The notes beneath the pieces were generated by a model. That model saw only the letters and a program-made list of their open reading frames with translations, was not told the DNA's origin and searched no databases. Positions 13,144 to 16,205 of a stretch of DNA of 16,205 nt are shown in pieces; positions within the stretch are counted from its first letter, which is position 1; the number at the start of each line of letters is the position of its first letter. A program made the translations under genes and the position numbers. Source of the stretch: JAXGPP01 sp964436865 (lineage in GTDB: Bacteria > Planctomycetota > Planctomycetia > Pirellulales > Thermoguttaceae); the NCBI GenBank assembly GCA_964436865.1, contig CAYTFK010000145.1:1-16205 (forward strand). The letters are read 5' to 3'.

Positions 13144-14055
13144 ATGCAATCGAGTTGGATGTGCGAAACAGTCCGAGCAGCAATGCGCGCCTCGGCATGC
13201 GCCTGCGCTGTGGGCTGGCTGCTGACAATCGCTTCGCTGGCAACGGCGCAGGATATGGGACCGGCGTACGGCTATCCCCTCCACGAAGAACCGGCCGACT
13301 TTGCCGCGTGGAACGCCGCGCCACCTCACTCGTTTGTGCCGCGCCCTGAAGGCGAACGCGTCGGCCTGACGGACGAGGCTTCTTCCGTATTCGCGGGCCG
13401 ACTGCAGATCGAGAGCGGCTACTCGTTCGTCTACGACAGCGACGGCCCGTTCTCGGGCACTCAGCACTACTTCCCCGATCTACTGCTGCGCTATGGCCTG
13501 ACCGATCGGCTGGAAATCCGCTTCGGCTGGCCGGGCTGGCAATGGACGAGTATCGAAGGCCCCGCGCTCGACGCGTCCGATAGTGAGACCCTGGATCCCA
13601 ACTTCGGCATCATGTACGACCTGCGGCCGCAGGACGGCATCATGCCGCAGACCGCCGTGCTGGTCGCGATTCCGGTTGCGTTCGACGGAAATCCGTTCGC
13701 CGTTGCCGGCTGGCAACCGCTGAGCGAGTTGATGTACCTGTGGCGACTCTCCGAACGCACCGCGATCGTCGGAAGCACGGGTTTCGGCCTGTTCTCTCAT
13801 GGCCACGACGATTACCTCCAACTGCAGCAGTCGCTCGGTTGCGATTGGGCGGCTACTGACCGGGTAAGCACGTTCGTGGAATGGGAGACATTCATCGATT
13901 ATGGCTCGGCCGATGACGGCGCGCAGCATCTGTTGGGCGGAGGCTGCACGTACCTCCTGAACGACCAGTTCGATATCGGCTGGCGAACCGGACTCGGACT
14001 CAACGAGCGCGCCCCCGACTTCCTCACCGGCATCCGGTTCACGTTGAGGCTCTGA
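13144..14055 (+). CDS. Outer-membrane beta-barrel-like protein (PF13557, MetA-pathway-like)
   Basis: Up to 303 residues. A signal peptide is clearest if translation starts at the third in-frame ATG (13183), giving MRASACACAVGWLLTIASL then ATA/Q; the ATGs at 13144 and 13159 are also in frame and none has a strong ribosome-binding site. The mature part shows alternating amphipathic strands typical of the family annotated as putative MetA-pathway/transporter: ESGYSFVYDS, PDLLLRYGLTDRLEIRFGWPGW, PNFGIMYDL, then STFVEWETF, CTYLLNDQFDIGWRTGLGLNERAPDF and a terminal strand LTGIRFTLRL ending in an outer-membrane-type hydrophobic C-terminus. It is predicted to sit in the outer membrane; its cargo is unknown. 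The preceding secreted protein gene ends 48 bp upstream, so the two may be co-transcribed. Confidence 0.75.
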   Translation: MQSSWMCETVRAAMRASACACAVGWLLTIASLATAQDMGPAYGYPLHEEPADFAAWNAAPPHSFVPRPEGERVGLTDEASSVFAGRLQIESGYSFVYDSDGPFSGTQHYFPDLLLRYGLTDRLEIRFGWPGWQWTSIEGPALDASDSETLDPNFGIMYDLRPQDGIMPQTAVLVAIPVAFDGNPFAVAGWQPLSELMYLWRLSERTAIVGSTGFGLFSHGHDDYLQLQQSLGCDWAATDRVSTFVEWETFIDYGSADDGAQHLLGGGCTYLLNDQFDIGWRTGLGLNERAPDFLTGIRFTLRL

Positions 14056-14080
14056 TCGGCAGCCAGCGCCGCTCGGGGGA

Positions 14081-14101
14081 ACGGTTGACTGCGCCAACCG
14101 T
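14081..14101 (+). terminator. Inverted repeat after the barrel gene, possible terminator
   Basis: ACGGTTG (14081-14087) and CAACCGT (14095-14101) form a perfect 7-bp stem with a 7-nt loop, 26 bp after the stop codon at 14055. There is no T-run after it, so factor-independent termination would be weak. Confidence 0.25.
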
Positions 14102-14108
14102 CAGCCGC

Positions 14109-14138
14109 TTGACACCGCTTGGCTGCGCACGGGATGAT
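14109..14138 (+). promoter_or_regulatory. Possible promoter for the beta-helix gene
   Basis: TTGACA (14109-14114, perfect -35), 18 nt, GATGAT (14133-14138, four of six for -10), ending about 73 nt before the GTG start. The same hexamers and spacing occur at 3230-3259. By eye only. Confidence 0.35.
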
Positions 14139-14171
14139 AGGCCGGCTGATCGGTGACCCGCCTCGCTCCTG

Positions 14172-14191
14172 GCGGCCGCATGCGCGGCCGC
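14172..14191 (+). repeat. Paired GCGGCCGC palindromes, hairpin in the leader of the beta-helix gene
   Basis: GCGGCCGC (14172-14179) and again (14184-14191), separated by ATGC. Each octamer is its own inverted repeat, so together they can form an 8-bp GC hairpin with a 4-nt loop, ending 7 nt before the ribosome-binding site. It could be chance in GC-rich DNA. Confidence 0.4.
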
Positions 14192-14198
14192 ACACGCC

Positions 14199-14204
14199 CG
14201 GAGG
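14199..14204 (+). promoter_or_regulatory. Ribosome-binding site deciding the GTG start of the beta-helix gene
   Basis: CGGAGG, 7 nt before GTG 14212, near-ideal spacing. The later in-frame ATG at 14224 lacks this spacing. Confidence 0.65.
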
Positions 14205-14211
14205 TTCTGCT

Positions 14212-16205
14212 GTGCGACTGCCCATGTCCTGCTCTGCCGCGATCTTCGCCGTCTGCCTGGCGGCTGCCTCCCCCGCCGCCGAGTACTACGTGGCTGTCGA
14301 CGGCAACGATGCCTGGTCGGGTCGGCTACGAACACCGAACGCCGCCCGGACCGACGGCCCGTGGCAGTCGCTCGGCGGCGCCCGCGATGGGCTCCGGCGC
14401 GCTCGTTCGGCCGGCGAGTCGCTCGGCCCGGTGACGGTCAATGTCGGCGGCGGCACGTATCGGCTCGACGCGCCCTTCGTCCTCGAATCCGTCGACTCCG
14501 GGACCGCCGAAGCGCCGGTGGCATTCGTCGCGGCTCAGGGCGAGCGTCCCATCGTGAGCGGTGGCCGCCTCATCACCGGCTTCGAACAGAATGGCCCGCT
14601 ATGGGAAGTTGTCATCCCCGATGTGCAGTCCGGGCAGTGGTACTTCCACCAATTGTTCGTGGGCGGTCAACGGCGCACGCCGGCGCGCTCGCCCAATTCA
14701 GGTTACCACCGCATCGCGGCCTTGCTGCCGGGCCCCAAGAGCCAGAACACTGTGGCTTCAGCCCGCGATAGATTTGTGTTCGCGCCCGGCGACTTGAAGC
14801 CGTGGGAGCGATTGTCAGATGTTCGACTGGTACTGATGCACTCCTGGGAGACGTCGATCCATCCGGTCAAGGCGGTCGATGCGGCATCGAACACGGTCGA
14901 GCTCGCGGCGCCGCTCAAGGAGTGGTGGAGCATTGGTCATTGGGAGAAAGCGCAGCGCTACTACGTGGAAAACGCCCGCGAACTGCTCGACGAACCGGGC
15001 GAGTGGTACTTGAACCGCCAGACGGGCCTGCTGAGCTACTGGCCGCTGCCGGGCGAGAAGTTGGAGAGCACCGAGGTCGTCGCACCTCGGCTCGGAGAAC
15101 TCGTCCGGCTGGCCGGCAATGTTGACGAAGGGCGTTTCGTCGAGCACGTGCGGATCGAAGGCCTCGCCTTCCACCATACTGATTGGGAACTCGCGCCGGA
15201 AGGCAACAGCAGCACCCAGGCGGCCGTCGAGGTCCCTGCCGCAGTGATGGCCGACGGTGCGCGGCATTGCACGATCGCGGGCTGCAAGATTGCTCATGTG
15301 GGGACCTACGGCCTGTGGCTCCGCCGCGGCTGCCAGGATTGCCTCGTCGAGAGGAACCGACTCTTCGACCTGGGGGCCGGCGGCATTCGCGTGGGCGAGG
15401 CGCAGATGGCCGCAACCGACGAGGCCGAGTCGTGCCGCAACGTGGTCGACAACAACCACATCTTTGACGGCGGGCACGTCTACGCGGCCGGGGTCGGCAT
15501 CTGGGTGGCCCAGAGCAGCCACAACCGGATTTCGCACAACGATATCCACGACCTCAAGTACTCAGGTCTGAGCATCGGCTGGAACTGGAACGACGCACCC
15601 AACCGCACGCATCATAACTTGATCGAGCTGAACCACGTTCACAATATCGTCCAGGGAGTGCTGAGCGACGCCGGCCTGATCTACTGCCTGGGCGTGTCGC
15701 CGGGCAGCGTGATCCGCAACAACGTGCTCCACGACATCTGGCCATACAGCGATCCTCCCTTCGGCTGGGGCATCTACCTCGACGCGACCTGCGGCGGCTA
15801 CCTTGTCGAGAACAACCTCGTCTATAACACGCTTTCCGGCGGGCTGATGTTCAACAACGGCGGCCACGAGCACACGATCCGCAACAACATCTTCGCTCTC
15901 TCCGCCCGGCATGCGCTGTGGCCTTACTCTGAGCGGCGGCCGAGCACATTCCGCCGCAACATCGTCTACCTGACGCAAGGGGAGTTGCTCATCCCCTACG
16001 GCGAGCGCTCGCTCAACGAGCGGCTCGCCGCTGGCGAGTCGCTGGGCGACTGGGACGAGAACATCTACTGGCACACCGCAGGAGCCGATCGGCTCCGTTT
16101 CTACCGCCGCGATTTCTCGGAATGGCAATCGCTTGGGCTCGACCGTCACTCGCGGCTGGTCGATCCGCAGTTTGTCGATGCCGCCGAGCACGATTTCCGC
16201 TTGCG
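14212..16205 (+). CDS. Secreted right-handed beta-helix protein, GH141-like (3' truncated)
   Basis: Open from GTG 14212 to the window end (664 codons seen, no stop). The start is set by the CGGAGG site 7 nt upstream. Signal peptide about 1-23 (SPAA). Then EYYVAVDGNDAWSG (24-37), the usual opening of beta-helix glycan enzymes, GGGTYRL (79-85), LESVDSGT (91-98), IVSGGRLITGF (114-124) and QLFVGGQRRTPARSPNSGY (147-165), an order resembling GH141-type proteins. From about residue 308 onward come repeating beta-helix rungs with Asn-rich turns: HVRIEGLAFHHT, HCTIAGCKIAHV, LVERNRLFDL, NVVDNNHIFDGG, NRISHNDIHDL, SVIRNNVLHDI, LVENNLVYNT, TIRNNIFALS. Expected role: binding or cleaving a complex polysaccharide outside the cytoplasm. 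The beta-helix fold is firm; GH141 membership is a by-eye match, and pectate-lyase-like or DUF1565 relatives are alternatives. Confidence 0.85.
   Translation, partial: MRLPMSCSAAIFAVCLAAASPAAEYYVAVDGNDAWSGRLRTPNAARTDGPWQSLGGARDGLRRARSAGESLGPVTVNVGGGTYRLDAPFVLESVDSGTAEAPVAFVAAQGERPIVSGGRLITGFEQNGPLWEVVIPDVQSGQWYFHQLFVGGQRRTPARSPNSGYHRIAALLPGPKSQNTVASARDRFVFAPGDLKPWERLSDVRLVLMHSWETSIHPVKAVDAASNTVELAAPLKEWWSIGHWEKAQRYYVENARELLDEPGEWYLNRQTGLLSYWPLPGEKLESTEVVAPRLGELVRLAGNVDEGRFVEHVRIEGLAFHHTDWELAPEGNSSTQAAVEVPAAVMADGARHCTIAGCKIAHVGTYGLWLRRGCQDCLVERNRLFDLGAGGIRVGEAQMAATDEAESCRNVVDNNHIFDGGHVYAAGVGIWVAQSSHNRISHNDIHDLKYSGLSIGWNWNDAPNRTHHNLIELNHVHNIVQGVLSDAGLIYCLGVSPGSVIRNNVLHDIWPYSDPPFGWGIYLDATCGGYLVENNLVYNTLSGGLMFNNGGHEHTIRNNIFALSARHALWPYSERRPSTFRRNIVYLTQGELLIPYGERSLNERLAAGESLGDWDENIYWHTAGADRLRFYRRDFSEWQSLGLDRHSRLVDPQFVDAAEHDFRL

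Noticed and set aside
15562..16191. 209-residue minus-strand open frame
   Set aside because: Antisense to the beta-helix rungs, which are clearly coding on the plus strand.

Overview
This is a GC-rich, densely coded bacterial window. The mix of formylglycine-type sulfatases, a DUF1080 (3-keto-disaccharide hydrolase-like) protein, a beta-helix polysaccharide-active protein and many signal peptides suggests a planctomycete, probably Pirellulales-like. That assignment is inferred from gene content; there is no rRNA or marker gene. No tRNA, rRNA, CRISPR array, transposase or integrase was seen.

Layout. (1) 1-1478, plus strand: the C-terminal membrane domain of an MgtE-type Mg2+ transporter, cut by the window edge, then a membrane protein with a clear voltage-sensor signature, no pore, and a C-terminal coiled coil. 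(2) 1539-4547: an iduronate-2-sulfatase-like sulfatase (minus) and a class-V PLP aminotransferase/epimerase-like enzyme (plus), divergent from a 282-bp intergenic region. (3) 4631-11885, minus strand: a tightly packed five-gene unit transcribed from about 11920 downward: DUF1080 protein, sulfatase with a C-terminal beta-sandwich-like domain, second sulfatase, glycyl radical enzyme (GRE), and its radical-SAM activating enzyme. Junctions are 4-bp ATGA overlaps or short gaps, and a good sigma70-like promoter sits upstream of the first gene. (4) 12157-16205, plus strand: a secreted proline-rich protein with beta-hairpin-like repeats, an outer-membrane beta-barrel-like protein (PF13557 type), and a secreted right-handed beta-helix protein resembling GH141, running off the window end.

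Most notable is the GRE at 5546-7966. It keeps the expected radical and catalytic motifs (RVAGFS glycine loop, GCNE cysteine loop) but begins with a textbook twin-arginine (Tat) signal peptide. Characterised GREs are cytoplasmic and oxygen-sensitive; the adjacent activase has no signal peptide. An exported GRE co-transcribed with secreted sulfatases would be a new kind of extracytoplasmic radical chemistry, perhaps acting on a product of sulfated glycan breakdown. Location follows from the signal sequence; substrate and pathway are hypotheses.

The second notable item is the protein at 549-1478. Its S2-S3-S4 pattern, lack of pore, and regular C-terminal heptads recall the Hv1 proton channel layout, with extra N-terminal membrane segments.
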